Assembly: GCA_031274005.1 (NCBI GenBank)
Contig: JAISQU010000228.1
Coordinates: 1 to 15,024 of the forward strand
Direction of reading: 5' to 3'
Length of the DNA stretch: 15,024 bases
Origin: Spirochaetales bacterium
GTDB taxonomy: Bacteria > Spirochaetota > Spirochaetia > DTKZ01
A program made the translations under genes and the position numbers. This document shows, in pieces, positions 6,537-13,816 of this stretch. Positions within the stretch are counted from its first letter, which is position 1. The number at the start of each line of letters is the position of its first letter. Below the pieces are notes generated by a model. That model was not told where the DNA came from, did no database searches, and was given only the letters and a program-made list of their open reading frames with translations.

Positions 6537-7745
6537 ATGAAAACAACAAATAACAACGATAGTCATTTGCTCACTACCCCCTTTTCTCCGCTCACTATCT
6601 TAGCGGTATTGTTTTTGTTGTGCGGCGGGCTTTTTGCCCAGGAACAGGAGAGCGACATTGTATCCTCATTCCGGCTGGATGAAAGCGGGCGCATACTCCA
6701 GCGCATAAGCTGGATACGGTCTAACGCCTATTTTTATGAAGTGGAAATAGAACAGCAAACCGGGACGGAGGAATGGCAGCCGATGGACAGGCAGCGGACG
6801 GAGGAACTTTTTCTTGAAGTATCCCTGCCGCCGGGAATGTACCGTTACCGGATTTTAAGCTACAACGTGCTGGGCCGGGTGGCGGCGGCTTCCGACTGGT
6901 CAGGGATACGGGTATTTGCCACGAAGGAACCCCTGATCGAACGAACGATCCCGGAGGCATATCACGTCGACAATCTGGAAACGGAATTTACCCTGGTTTT
7001 GGAAGGGGCCAATTTGATGCGGGACGCGGACGTATACCTAATCGCGAAAACCGAAAGGGCGGCGCGGATTATTCCGCGGTCCGTACAGTATCGTGAAGAC
7101 GAGGGGGCCGTTACCCTGGTTATACGTACGGCGGGTCTTGAACTGGGGCCTTACGATATTGTCCTTACCAATCCGGGGAGACTGCAAACGGTTTATGAAG
7201 GCTTTACATTCAGGTTTCGGGAACTGGTCGATGTGAATGTGTCGCTGGGATACGCGCCCTTTCTGCCGCTCTACGGGTATCTTTTTGAGACCTACAGCGG
7301 CGCGCTTTATCCGGCGGGTTTTTACGGCAGGATCAGCGTGGTTCCCTTTAAGCGGTTCTGGGGTTTTCTGGGGGCGGAGTTTACCCCGCGCTTTGCGGAC
7401 ATGACCACGCAAACGGACAGGTATAAAGTCCGGGGGACTATGTGGTCCTTCGCCTTGAACGGCCTTTATCAGTGGTGGTTCAATGACAGGACGATGGCCC
7501 TGAACTTCCGGCTCGGCGGGGGGCTCGCCATGATTACGGACATACGCTACGAGCATAAAGACGGCTCAGCCTCGGAGGATGTGTCGACGCTTTTGCCCAT
7601 GGTAAACGCCGGGGTTTCCCTGGAATGGCTGGTATGGCAGGACCTGTTCGCGGAAGGGGGCCTGGAGTATTCCCATCTTTTTTCTTCCCTCAGCCCCGCG
7701 CCGGGACTGTTAAAACTCATGCTGGGCACAGGCTGGAGATTTTAG
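6537..7745 (+). CDS. Exported protein with FN3-like and IPT-like domains and a predicted outer-membrane barrel
   Basis: About 402 residues from ATG 6537. A signal peptide has hydrophobic core LTILAVLFLLCGGLFA and likely cleavage before QEQES. An FN3-like unit (about 35-125; ISWIRSNAYFYEVEIE to YRYRILSYNVLG) and an IPT/TIG-like unit (about 130-230; FTLVLEGANLM) follow. The last 170 residues are rich in alternating aromatic strands (VNVSLGYAPFLPLYGYLFETY, GFYGRISVVPFKRFWGFLGAEF) and end in ...LGTGWRF; a terminal aromatic is typical of Bam-assembled barrels. A TTG at 6528 with GGAAA 7 nt upstream is an alternative start; the ATG has GGGAG only 2 nt away. It is the third gene of the cyclase operon, 12 nt after the second, and may display or anchor an envelope complex. 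Confidence 0.78.
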   Translation: MKTTNNNDSHLLTTPFSPLTILAVLFLLCGGLFAQEQESDIVSSFRLDESGRILQRISWIRSNAYFYEVEIEQQTGTEEWQPMDRQRTEELFLEVSLPPGMYRYRILSYNVLGRVAAASDWSGIRVFATKEPLIERTIPEAYHVDNLETEFTLVLEGANLMRDADVYLIAKTERAARIIPRSVQYREDEGAVTLVIRTAGLELGPYDIVLTNPGRLQTVYEGFTFRFRELVDVNVSLGYAPFLPLYGYLFETYSGALYPAGFYGRISVVPFKRFWGFLGAEFTPRFADMTTQTDRYKVRGTMWSFALNGLYQWWFNDRTMALNFRLGGGLAMITDIRYEHKDGSASEDVSTLLPMVNAGVSLEWLVWQDLFAEGGLEYSHLFSSLSPAPGLLKLMLGTGWRF

Positions 7746-7760
7746 AAAAGCGAAAAAACA

Positions 7761-7910
7761 GGGCGCATCCCCGCCTGGCGGCGGGGCCGGGCTTTCCGCT
7801 CCAATTCCTCGGAATCGCCTATGCGATTCCTGCGGGATTTCCGCTGCAATCCCTTGCGCGGCCCGGGGGGATTTTTGCCTGTGGCCTTTATATACGCCAA
7901 GAGTTTATAG
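7761..7910 (+). repeat. Covarying-hairpin element, copy R1
   Basis: Order: GGGCGCAT; hairpin A with arms CCCCGCC (7769-7775) and GGCGGGG (7780-7786); CCGGGCTTTCCGCTCCAAT; hairpin B with arms GGAATCGC (7811-7818) and GCGATTCC (7823-7830), loop CTAT; then GGGATTTCCGCTGCAATCCC, TTGCGCGGCCCGGG, and a tail containing CCTTTATATACGCCA. It lies straight after the cyclase operon. The tail from 7885 recurs inverted in R4. Confidence 0.8.
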
Positions 7911-7947
7911 GCTTATTCCCACATTATTCCAAACCGCTTCATTCTAT

Positions 7948-7988
7948 TCTCTGCGTCCTCCGCGCTCTCTGCGGTTAGAATTCTTTTC
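7948..7988 (+). repeat. Dispersed CTCTGCG-type repeat
   Basis: TCTCTGCGTCCTCCGCGC followed by TCTCTGCGGTTAGAATTC is the fullest copy of this family in the window. Together with R1 it fills most of the 330-base gap 7746-8075. The rest of that gap shows only a small hairpin at 8050-8073 (arms GCAGCCTGCC and GGCAGTCTGC, one mismatch) directly after the phosphatase stop, without a T tract. Confidence 0.65.
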
Positions 7989-8075
7989 TTATGTGAGCCG
8001 GTTCCAAAATTAAACCATTTTTTTGAAGCCCGTGGGGCTGGTCGCCCATGCAGCCTGCCTAAAGGCAGTCTGCCG

Positions 8076-8759
8076 CTATCTTTTGCCCGTAACGCCGGGG
8101 GCCTGAAAGTTGACGGCCTCCCAGCGCAGAACAGTTCCCGTTACGCACAGGTGATACACGCCGCAGTGCCCCATGGGAAAAAGGGGAAACCACTTCTCGC
8201 CGCCGCAGACCGTTTTAATAAGCCACTGGAGAAAACCCGCGTGGCTGACAGCCAAAATCCCTGCGCGGGCCGGGGTTTCGGGCCTGTGTGCAAAGTCCGA
8301 GGCCTCCCCAATCAGGGTATTCCAGACCGCGGCCGCCCTTTCCCGCAAAGCGGCTGTCTTTTCGGCTTTGTCGACGCCTTCCCAGCTTTCCGCCTGAAAA
8401 CTGCGCCACATATCGGGGTACGCGGCGCGGGCCTCATCCAGGGTAAGCCCCGTGTACAGGCCGGTATCCAGTTCCTGCAATTCCGTCAGGGGGAGGGGAG
8501 GGGGCAGCCCCGCCGCGCGCGCCGCGATGAGGGCGGTTTCGGCCGCCCGCGACAGAGGGCTGCAGCGCGAGATCAGTATCCCGCGGCCGGCAAGCCACGC
8601 GCCTGTTTTTTGCGCCTGTTCGCGGCCTTCGGCGCTGAGCGGATAATCAAGCCGACCCTGTATGATGTCCTTCTTGTTGCCTTCGCTTTTGCCGTGCCTC
8701 AGCAGAAAAAAATCAACGGTGCGGCCGCAGCCGGACAGAGACGAAAAATCAATACTCAT
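8076..8759 (-). CDS. Histidine phosphatase superfamily protein (phosphoglycerate mutase-like)
   Basis: 227 residues. The RHG signature LLRHGKSEGN places the phospho-accepting His at 22. The second conserved half is present: RCSPLSRAAETA (65-76), acidic Glu96 in ELQELDTGLYTG, and His173 in AVSHAGFLQW. These fix it as a branch 1 histidine phosphatase; substrate cannot be read (sugar phosphates, nucleotides or phosphoglycerate are all used in the family). The ATG overlaps the stop of the upstream uridylyltransferase (ATGA), and it is the last gene of the glucokinase operon. That context favours a sugar-phosphate or nucleotide-sugar role, which is inference. No typical terminator follows. Confidence 0.87.
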   Translation of the reverse strand: MSIDFSSLSGCGRTVDFFLLRHGKSEGNKKDIIQGRLDYPLSAEGREQAQKTGAWLAGRGILISRCSPLSRAAETALIAARAAGLPPPLPLTELQELDTGLYTGLTLDEARAAYPDMWRSFQAESWEGVDKAEKTAALRERAAAVWNTLIGEASDFAHRPETPARAGILAVSHAGFLQWLIKTVCGGEKWFPLFPMGHCGVYHLCVTGTVLRWEAVNFQAPGVTGKR

Positions 8760-10327
8760 ATTGAACTCCCGCTAATCTCTTCCGCCGCGGTCCAGACGCC
8801 GCCGCTGAGTTTCATGCCGAAGCTGTTTTCCATATTCCATACAAAGCCTTCGCGCAGGGCCAGGGCCAGGGCGCGCAAATTTTCGGGAAACTCCTCACTC
8901 TCAAGGCCGAGTCCCGATGTCATAAGGCTTTCCAGAAGCAGTTTCGCCGCGAGGAAGCGGCGGAATTTGTCAACGCCGAAGATGAGCGGATTATCCAGAA
9001 GACCGATGACTTCCCAGGTTACCTGTTCGGCCTGTGAGTAGCGGCCCGCGTCCTTGTCCTGATCGCTCCAGCGCAGGGGGATGCCGGCCGAGATCTCGGC
9101 TCTATGCGTCACAAGATAGTCCAGATCAAAAAGGCCCGTCGCGGCGTTGAATAAAATGGGGATTCCCGATTGCTCCGCGGCGGCCACCTCGCGGGCCGAA
9201 ACCGCCGGGCCTATATCCGCGCAGGTAAGCCGCCGCCTTGAGTCCCGCACGAGAACGCCGCCTTTTGTATCGACCGCGGTCTTGAAGGCAAAGTCGAAGC
9301 CCGCGGGGCTGCCGGACAGGGCCAGAACGGCAATGCCGGCAGGATCGGGGGTAAAGCCGAGATTATCCACATTGCCCAGATAAACGAAGCGTTTTCCCGC
9401 CTCGCGCAGGCGGCGGTAGATGTCTTTCAAAACCAGAAAGTTCTGGCCGTGTCCGCCGGGAAGTCCCAGAACGGAACCGGGTTTTCCCCACGCGTTCGTA
9501 AAGATTTCCCTGCGCTCCCCGGCGGAAGAGCTCGTGAAGGCCGCGATGAGGGGCTGCACCCCGGTTTCAACGCGGGTAATGTCCACTCCTGTTTCGGCGA
9601 TAAGGCCCTCAAGGAGGGGGCTTGTTTTGTACGCCTGAAAGGCTTCGGCTATGTCGGCGTTTGTAAAAACGCTTGTCATCTGAAACACGGGCGCGAAGGG
9701 TTCAAGAGCGCCGGGAGCGGACGCGCCGTACGCGCCGGGGAAGCGGGGAACCAGAGCCCGCCAGCGCCGCGTCTGTAACAGAAGGTTTCTCAGTTTTAAT
9801 TCAAGGAAGCTGCGGCCGGGGCTGCCGCAGGGGTTTGCGTAGGCGGGGGTTATGCCCTTGGGGCGTCCTCTTGCGGCCGCGGCTGATTCGCCGAAGGGCC
9901 CGCGCAGAAGATTGAAAAGCCGCGCGCTGAAGGCTTCGTTTTTTTTGGTGTCGCAGTAGCTTGTCGCGGAACCACCGTTGAGTACGCCAAAGGAAACATA
10001 GGGGAACAGGAGCGTCCCCAGAGTTTCCAGGCTTTCACGGGGAAAGAAAAGCGTCCCGTCTTTTGCCGCGGAAAAATTTTCCACACGGATTCCCGGCAAA
10101 AGCGGAGCAAGAGCGCGCCGCGCGGCCTTCTCCGATACGCTGTAACCCTCAAGGCGCGTCATGTCGAGTATGGTTTTGCCGTCCGGCGCGGGAAAGCCGC
10201 CGGCTCTCACGGATTCCTGCCGGGATTTCCCCGAGTTCCAGGCGTTTAGAATGTTTAAGGTGAGCCGCGCGTCTATGCCCTGCTCTTCCATGGCCTGCCG
10301 TATCGCGGCGGACAATTCTCTATTCAT
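8756..10327 (-). CDS. UDPGP-family UTP-sugar-1-phosphate uridylyltransferase
   Basis: 523 residues, the usual UDPGP length. Family marks in order: nucleotide loop VLNGGSATSY (115-124), GLPGGHGQ (288-295, like PPGHGD), YLGNVDNLGF (316-325, like NIDNLGA), and KTAVDTKGGVL (349-359). Expected reaction: UTP plus glucose-1-phosphate (or a GlcNAc/Gal-type sugar phosphate) to UDP-sugar and pyrophosphate. The loop departs from the common LNGGLGT or LAGGxGTR form: LNGG is kept but G-T is replaced by A-T-S-Y, so nucleotide binding may be modified or the clade is divergent. It starts two bases after glucokinase with AAGGA 9 nt upstream, and its stop overlaps the phosphatase start. Glucokinase plus this enzyme bracket a route from glucose to UDP-glucose, needing only a phosphoglucomutase. 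Confidence 0.82.
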   Translation of the reverse strand: MNRELSAAIRQAMEEQGIDARLTLNILNAWNSGKSRQESVRAGGFPAPDGKTILDMTRLEGYSVSEKAARRALAPLLPGIRVENFSAAKDGTLFFPRESLETLGTLLFPYVSFGVLNGGSATSYCDTKKNEAFSARLFNLLRGPFGESAAAARGRPKGITPAYANPCGSPGRSFLELKLRNLLLQTRRWRALVPRFPGAYGASAPGALEPFAPVFQMTSVFTNADIAEAFQAYKTSPLLEGLIAETGVDITRVETGVQPLIAAFTSSSAGERREIFTNAWGKPGSVLGLPGGHGQNFLVLKDIYRRLREAGKRFVYLGNVDNLGFTPDPAGIAVLALSGSPAGFDFAFKTAVDTKGGVLVRDSRRRLTCADIGPAVSAREVAAAEQSGIPILFNAATGLFDLDYLVTHRAEISAGIPLRWSDQDKDAGRYSQAEQVTWEVIGLLDNPLIFGVDKFRRFLAAKLLLESLMTSGLGLESEEFPENLRALALALREGFVWNMENSFGMKLSGGVWTAAEEISGSSI

Positions 10328-10329
10328 TA

Positions 10330-11421
10330 TTACACGTCCTTTATAAGACAGCGGGCGGCGTTGGCCGCGCCAAGCAGGCTGACGCTGTAGTCCTTGATGA
10401 TGTAGACGGGAATTGTTTTTAACATATCGCGTATTTTCGGCTTACAGGCGGCAAGGAAGTTTTTCATAAAAGCGTCATCCGACAGAAACCAGAGTTCGTT
10501 TTTTCCCGCTATGCCGCCCGCCAGGTACAGTCCCGCTGTGGGAAGAAATGTTACCGCTATGTTCGAGGCCGCTCTGGCGTACATTCTGACAAAGAGCCGC
10601 ATGATGCTGCCGCAGCCGGGGTCGCCGTCCGCCGCGCGGGCAATCAGAGCGGGTTTTTCCGCGTCCGGAGCCTGGGCTATTTCGTTAAAGGCGGCGGAGA
10701 GACTGCCCGCGGCCAGGGCTTTTTCGTGGAAAAACAAAAACATGTTTATCAGGCCCTGGCCGGAGACAAACAGTTCTGTTTCGGGAATCCCTCCGATACG
10801 CTTTGTGACCCAGTCGCACAGCCCGCGGGTCTGTTCGTCGACAGCGGCAAAATCAGTATGCCCGCCCTCGGAGGCGAGGGCCGTGAAGCCGCTGTCTGTT
10901 TCCACAAGGCAGCCCACTCCCAGCCCCGTGCCCGCGCCGAGGACGGCTCTGACTTTGCCCGAAGGCCGCGCGGGCGTTCCCCCCGGCGGGGCAAGCGGCG
11001 TGACTTCTCTGGGGTTGTCCGGGTCAAGAAGGGGCAGGGCGTAACTGAGGGCTGTAAAGTCGTTAATGATTTTTACGGGTACGCCGAGCGTTTTTTGAAT
11101 TTCATCTCCGCTTACGGCCCAGGGGACGTTTGTCAGGGAACAAGCGTTGTCTTTGACAATTCCCGCGGCGCTGAGGCAGGCTTTTGTTATACGCGCCCGC
11201 GGCAGCCCGCGCGCGGCTTCTTCCCTTGCCTGGCCGGCGGCGGCGTTTATCGAACATATATCCGGTGTTTTGAAAAGAAACTTCGCGGCAATGCGCGGGG
11301 TCGAATCCTGTGCGCCGCAGTCCTCCCGCACAAGGGCGAAACTGGTATGTGTACCGCCTATATCCCCGGCGAAAATATACGCGCCCCGCGCGCCGTCCGG
11401 GTCTAACCAAACCGATTCCAT
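10330..11421 (-). CDS. glk: Glucokinase (Glk family)
   Basis: 363 residues, slightly longer than the 320-340 usual for bacterial Glk because of insertions near 130-155. ATP phosphate-1 motif FAGDIGGTHTSFAL (17-30), catalytic Asp121 in KIINDFTALSYAL, phosphate-2 loop GAGTGLGVG (162-170), glucose-contact stretch ASEGGHTDFA (183-192) and adenosine motif LAGGIAGKNELWF (300-312) are all present. It phosphorylates cytoplasmic glucose to glucose-6-phosphate. The ROK-family zinc cysteines are absent, so it is Glk, not ROK. It is the first gene of a three-gene minus-strand operon. No Shine-Dalgarno precedes the ATG; the promoter -10 ends 7 nt away. Confidence 0.92.
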   Translation of the reverse strand: MESVWLDPDGARGAYIFAGDIGGTHTSFALVREDCGAQDSTPRIAAKFLFKTPDICSINAAAGQAREEAARGLPRARITKACLSAAGIVKDNACSLTNVPWAVSGDEIQKTLGVPVKIINDFTALSYALPLLDPDNPREVTPLAPPGGTPARPSGKVRAVLGAGTGLGVGCLVETDSGFTALASEGGHTDFAAVDEQTRGLCDWVTKRIGGIPETELFVSGQGLINMFLFFHEKALAAGSLSAAFNEIAQAPDAEKPALIARAADGDPGCGSIMRLFVRMYARAASNIAVTFLPTAGLYLAGGIAGKNELWFLSDDAFMKNFLAACKPKIRDMLKTIPVYIIKDYSVSLLGAANAARCLIKDV

Positions 11422-11428
11422 GTTTTAT

Positions 11429-11457
11429 TTTATAGTACAGAAACTTTGAAATAACAA
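11429..11457 (-). promoter_or_regulatory. Predicted promoter of the glucokinase operon
   Basis: Minus-strand TTGTTA (11452-11457), 17 bp, TATAAA (11429-11434), then 7 nt to the ATG. Initiation would fall at or next to the start codon, giving a leaderless mRNA. Confidence 0.5.
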
Positions 11458-11474
11458 GGCGCGGCGCTTGCGGC

Positions 11475-11628
11475 GGGTGCACCAATTTTTTCCGTGCAAA
11501 ACCAGTGGAAGCCCCTGGGCCGCGCCAGGGATTGCAGCGTAAATCCTTTTGGCATAGCCAAAAGATTGAAGCGGAAAGCCCGGTTTTTTGCTTCGCAAAA
11601 AAGGCGCACGGAAAAAATTGGTGCACCC
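11475..11628 (-). repeat. Covarying-hairpin element, copy R2, with 23-bp perfect terminal inverted repeats
   Basis: The ends 11475-11497 and 11606-11628 are perfect inverted repeats of 23 bp (beginning GGGTGCACCAATTT). Inside, read on the minus strand: hairpin A with arms TTTTTTGC and GCAAAAAA (11584-11602), CCGGGCTTTCCGCTTCAAT, hairpin B with arms CTTTTGGC and GCCAAAAG (11546-11564), GGATTTACGCTGCAATCCC and TGGCGCGGCCC. It looks like a miniature palindromic, MITE-like element of 154 bp. I see no clear target-site duplication and no coding capacity. Confidence 0.85.
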
Positions 11629-11652
11629 CATAAGGCATACCAGAGAGCAAGT

Positions 11653-11817
11653 ATGAGCAAGGCCGCCAAAACATCAGAAACAGCCGGAACGTTGACTGTG
11701 TACTACCGGCTAAAAAACATCGCTCCTGAAGGCAAAGCAATTGCACTTTCGGACTATCTCCCCTTCCGCAATTTCTGTAATGGCGGTAAGCAGCAGGGCA
11801 GCCGCATTACATTATAA
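11653..11817 (+). CDS. Possible small ORF, unrecognised
   Basis: A 54-codon frame starting MSKAAKTSETAGTLTVYY, containing RLKNIAPEGKAIALSDYLP and ending ITL. I do not recognise it. The Shine-Dalgarno is poor and no clear promoter precedes it. It may be a decayed gene fragment between two repeats. Apart from R2 and the terminator below, this is all I can see in the gap 11422-11901. Confidence 0.2.
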   Translation: MSKAAKTSETAGTLTVYYRLKNIAPEGKAIALSDYLPFRNFCNGGKQQGSRITL

Positions 11818-11820
11818 AAG

Positions 11821-11880
11821 GAAAAACCGCGGAGAGCGCGGAGTAAGAAAAAAGAAACTCTGCGTCTTCCGGGGTTTTTT
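11821..11880. terminator. Bidirectional terminator-like hairpin after the dehydrogenase gene
   Basis: Two head-to-head copies of the CTCTGCG-type repeat form a 19-bp stem (14 Watson-Crick pairs plus one wobble) with an A/T-rich 12-nt loop at about 11846-11857. In the minus direction the stem ends in CCGCGG followed by TTTTT, fitting termination of the dehydrogenase gene. In the plus direction it ends CCGGGG then TTTTTT. This suggests that the single dispersed repeats elsewhere are half-terminators. Confidence 0.55.
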
Positions 11881-11901
11881 AGCGTGAAATTGTGAGCGCG
11901 C

Positions 11902-12915
11902 TTACTTCGACAAAAAGTCGTACACGCTTCGGGGAACCGGAATGCCTTCTTTTTTGTAGCGTTCCATATTTCTGTATTCAATTTCACCGGGAATAAGAAC
12001 CTTCTCCGTCCCGGGCGCTGTCGGCTGGGCATGCAGTTCGTCAATCATCTTCTGGGTTGTCGCGAGAAAAGACGGCTGCGCGCCGAAAACAGAAGGATCA
12101 ATGACAAAGAAAAAGTTGGACAAATTGCGGCGCTTCTCGTAGCTGCCGTACATCTCCATAAGATGCGGCCCAAACACCCCGCCAATCATAAGCCCTGTCA
12201 GGGCCTCAACCATAACGGCGACGCCGTAGCCCTTGGGCCCGCCAAAAGGAACAACCGACACAACCTTGTGCGGATCGCTGCACTTGTTACCCCCGGCGTC
12301 GACTCCCCAATTATCGGGAATCTTTATATTTTTCTCGCGGGCGTGCAGAATCTTGCCGAAAGCGACCTCGCTGGTCGCCATATCAAGAAGAATAGAATCC
12401 TTCTTGCCGGGAAAACCAAAGGCAAAGGGGTTGGTGCCGAAGAAAGACTTGCTGCCTCCAAAGGGAACCATACATTTGTCCGTATTGACGCACACCATCC
12501 CCGCCATCTTCGCGTCAATCGCCATCCGGGCGTAGTAAGCCAAAGCCCCGCAGTGGCTCGCGTTCTTGACGCCCATCAAAGCCATGCCCTTTTTGCCTGC
12601 AATCTTTATGGCCTCGCCCATCGCGTATTTTGCCGCGATATGCCCCATACCGCCCTGAGCGTCCAGAAGCCCCACCGTCGGCTTCAGCATTTTCGCCTTC
12701 AGCTTCATCTTCAAATTGATGCCGCCTGAGCGTATCCTTTTTGCGTAATGCTCCACACGCAAAACACCGTGGGAATGCACGCCCCGCAAATCAGCAAAAA
12801 TAAGAATATCCGCCACAGTCCCGGCATCTTCCGCCGTCATACTCGCTTCTGTAAGTTTTTTTACCGCCATTTTTTTCAGCACAGGAGCTTTCACAACAAC
12901 AATATCATCCGCCAT
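11902..12915 (-). CDS. Ldh-family NAD(P)-dependent dehydrogenase, AllD-like (ureidoglycolate/malate/lactate type)
   Basis: 337 residues, the size of the type 2 malate/L-lactate dehydrogenase family. Marks: ADLRGVHSHGVLRVEHYAKR (41-60) with catalytic-region His47/His49, NASHCGALAYYARMA (118-132), FFGTNPFAFGFPG (158-170), DMATSEVAFGKI (178-189) and GPKGYGVAVMVEALTG (226-241). The segments LRVEHYAKRI and IPDNWGVDAGGN, and the MYGSYEKRRNLSNFFFVIDP stretch, resemble E. coli AllD (ureidoglycolate dehydrogenase) more than YbiC or DlgD as I recall them. The substrate stays uncertain without structure or phylogeny. It has its own promoter, GGAGG 6-7 nt before the ATG, and a terminator after it, so it is a single-gene unit. 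No other allantoin-pathway gene is in view. Confidence 0.82.
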   Translation of the reverse strand: MADDIVVVKAPVLKKMAVKKLTEASMTAEDAGTVADILIFADLRGVHSHGVLRVEHYAKRIRSGGINLKMKLKAKMLKPTVGLLDAQGGMGHIAAKYAMGEAIKIAGKKGMALMGVKNASHCGALAYYARMAIDAKMAGMVCVNTDKCMVPFGGSKSFFGTNPFAFGFPGKKDSILLDMATSEVAFGKILHAREKNIKIPDNWGVDAGGNKCSDPHKVVSVVPFGGPKGYGVAVMVEALTGLMIGGVFGPHLMEMYGSYEKRRNLSNFFFVIDPSVFGAQPSFLATTQKMIDELHAQPTAPGTEKVLIPGEIEYRNMERYKKEGIPVPRSVYDFLSK

Positions 12916-12959
12916 ATTTTTCCTCCATTATTTGTTTGAGAGTTTGCTCTTTATCGGTA

Positions 12960-12988
12960 ATTATATGCTGTATTTTGCCGTATGGGAA
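12960..12988 (-). promoter_or_regulatory. Predicted promoter of the AllD-like dehydrogenase
   Basis: Minus-strand TTCCCA (12983-12988), 17 bp, TATAAT (12960-12965; perfect -10). The leader of about 40 nt contains GGAGG before the ATG at 12915. Confidence 0.5.
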
Positions 12989-13041
12989 GAAGAAGTTTGA
13001 TGAAAAACAGGACGCCTTCTTTTCATCTTTTTTCGCAGGCA

Positions 13042-13088
13042 TAAACAAAGAGGCCCCCCCGCCCAAAGGACATTCGGGCAGGAGGGCC
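13042..13088 (-). terminator. Rho-independent terminator of hsp20
   Basis: Read on the minus strand, GGCCCTCCTGCCC (13076-13088) pairs over 13 bp (two G-U pairs) with 13052-13064 around an 11-nt loop, followed by a T-rich run (TCTTTGTTT, 13043-13051). It lies 33 nt after the Hsp20 stop. Confidence 0.75.
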
Positions 13089-13121
13089 TTCATAAACCGG
13101 AGGAGTTATCCGGAGGTTTCC

Positions 13122-13556
13122 TTACTCGACCTTCACCTCAATAGAGCGGGTCTTGTCCTCTTTCCTTTTCTGCATCTCCAGAATCAGAAGCCCGTTTTTG
13201 AACTTCGCGGCTATGGACTCTTTATCCACATGCTGGGGGAGCACAAAGCTCCTCTTGAAAGACGCCTGGCTGCGCTCGCGGATAAGGTAGCCGTTATCCT
13301 TTTTTTCTTCCTTCGCCGCATTTTGAACCGAGGAAATGGTCAGCAGGTTCTCTTCTACCCGTACATCCACATCCTTCTGGGAAAGACCGGGAAGCTCCGC
13401 CTCAAGAACATAGCCGTTTTCGTCCTCGCGGACATTCACCGCGGGAGTCCGGGCCTTCCATGCCGGCGTATCCGTAAAAAAGGTGTCCAGCACGCGGTTA
13501 AAATCCCCCAGCAGGTCAAAAGCCCCAACCGGTTTGTAATTGATAATACTGTTCAT
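13122..13556 (-). CDS. Hsp20/alpha-crystallin small heat-shock protein
   Basis: 144 residues, typical for bacterial sHsp. N-terminal helix FDLLGDFNRVLDTFF (13-27). The alpha-crystallin domain spans about 36-130: PAVNVREDENGYVLEAELPGL, KDVDVRVEENLLTISS, and the A-x-x-x-NGLLILEM signature (AAKFKNGLLILEM). A basic/acidic tail follows (KTRSIEVKVE). It is an ATP-independent holdase that keeps unfolding proteins soluble, working as oligomers in the cytoplasm. GGAGGT sits 5 nt before the ATG. No CIRCE-type inverted repeat is seen; instead a strong sigma-54 type promoter lies 65-80 nt upstream, which is unusual for this family. A terminator follows. Confidence 0.93.
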   Translation of the reverse strand: MNSIINYKPVGAFDLLGDFNRVLDTFFTDTPAWKARTPAVNVREDENGYVLEAELPGLSQKDVDVRVEENLLTISSVQNAAKEEKKDNGYLIRERSQASFKRSFVLPQHVDKESIAAKFKNGLLILEMQKRKEDKTRSIEVKVE

Positions 13557-13619
13557 AATGTACCTCCATACATGTGTTTTTTTGTTTTGTCAGCCTTTTA
13601 CAAAGCTGCACATATAATT

Positions 13620-13637
13620 AAGCAAAAAACGTGCCAA
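13620..13637 (-). promoter_or_regulatory. Sigma-54 (RpoN) type promoter of hsp20
   Basis: The minus strand reads TTGGCACGTTTTTTGCTT, matching the textbook TGGCACG-N4-TTGCW with the invariant GG and GC ten bases apart. Initiation is expected near 13610, giving a leader of about 55 nt to the Hsp20 ATG. No equally good sigma-70 promoter is seen. Confidence 0.65.
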
Positions 13638-13816
13638 AAGAACCAGGAAAAGGCAAGATTTTTCCGGAAGTCGTTCATCGCGGGTAAATCATTATATAAT
13701 AAGGAATTAGCAAAAGTCCGGGAGGCGCGCGCCAAAAGCCTTTGTTACTTCCCGAAACCGCCGCGGCATTAAGCGGGTCAAAAAAATTCGCTTTACCGGC
13801 CGTGTTTCACAAAATA

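Noticed and set aside
8050..8073. Hairpin after the phosphatase gene as a rho-independent terminator
   Set aside because: The stem is fair but no T tract follows in the minus direction; recorded only as a hairpin in the gap description.
8151..9041. Plus-strand frame of 296 codons opposite the phosphatase and uridylyltransferase
   Set aside because: It is antisense across two genes with intact catalytic motifs; composition is typical of GC-rich shadow frames.
12999..13033. Hairpin GATGAAAA/TTTTCATC followed by six T on the plus strand
   Set aside because: The stem is AT-rich with a 13-nt loop and there is no plus-strand gene for it to end.
13557..13621. CIRCE-type heat-shock operator before hsp20
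   Set aside because: No TTAGCACTC-N9-GAGTGCTAA-like inverted repeat is present.
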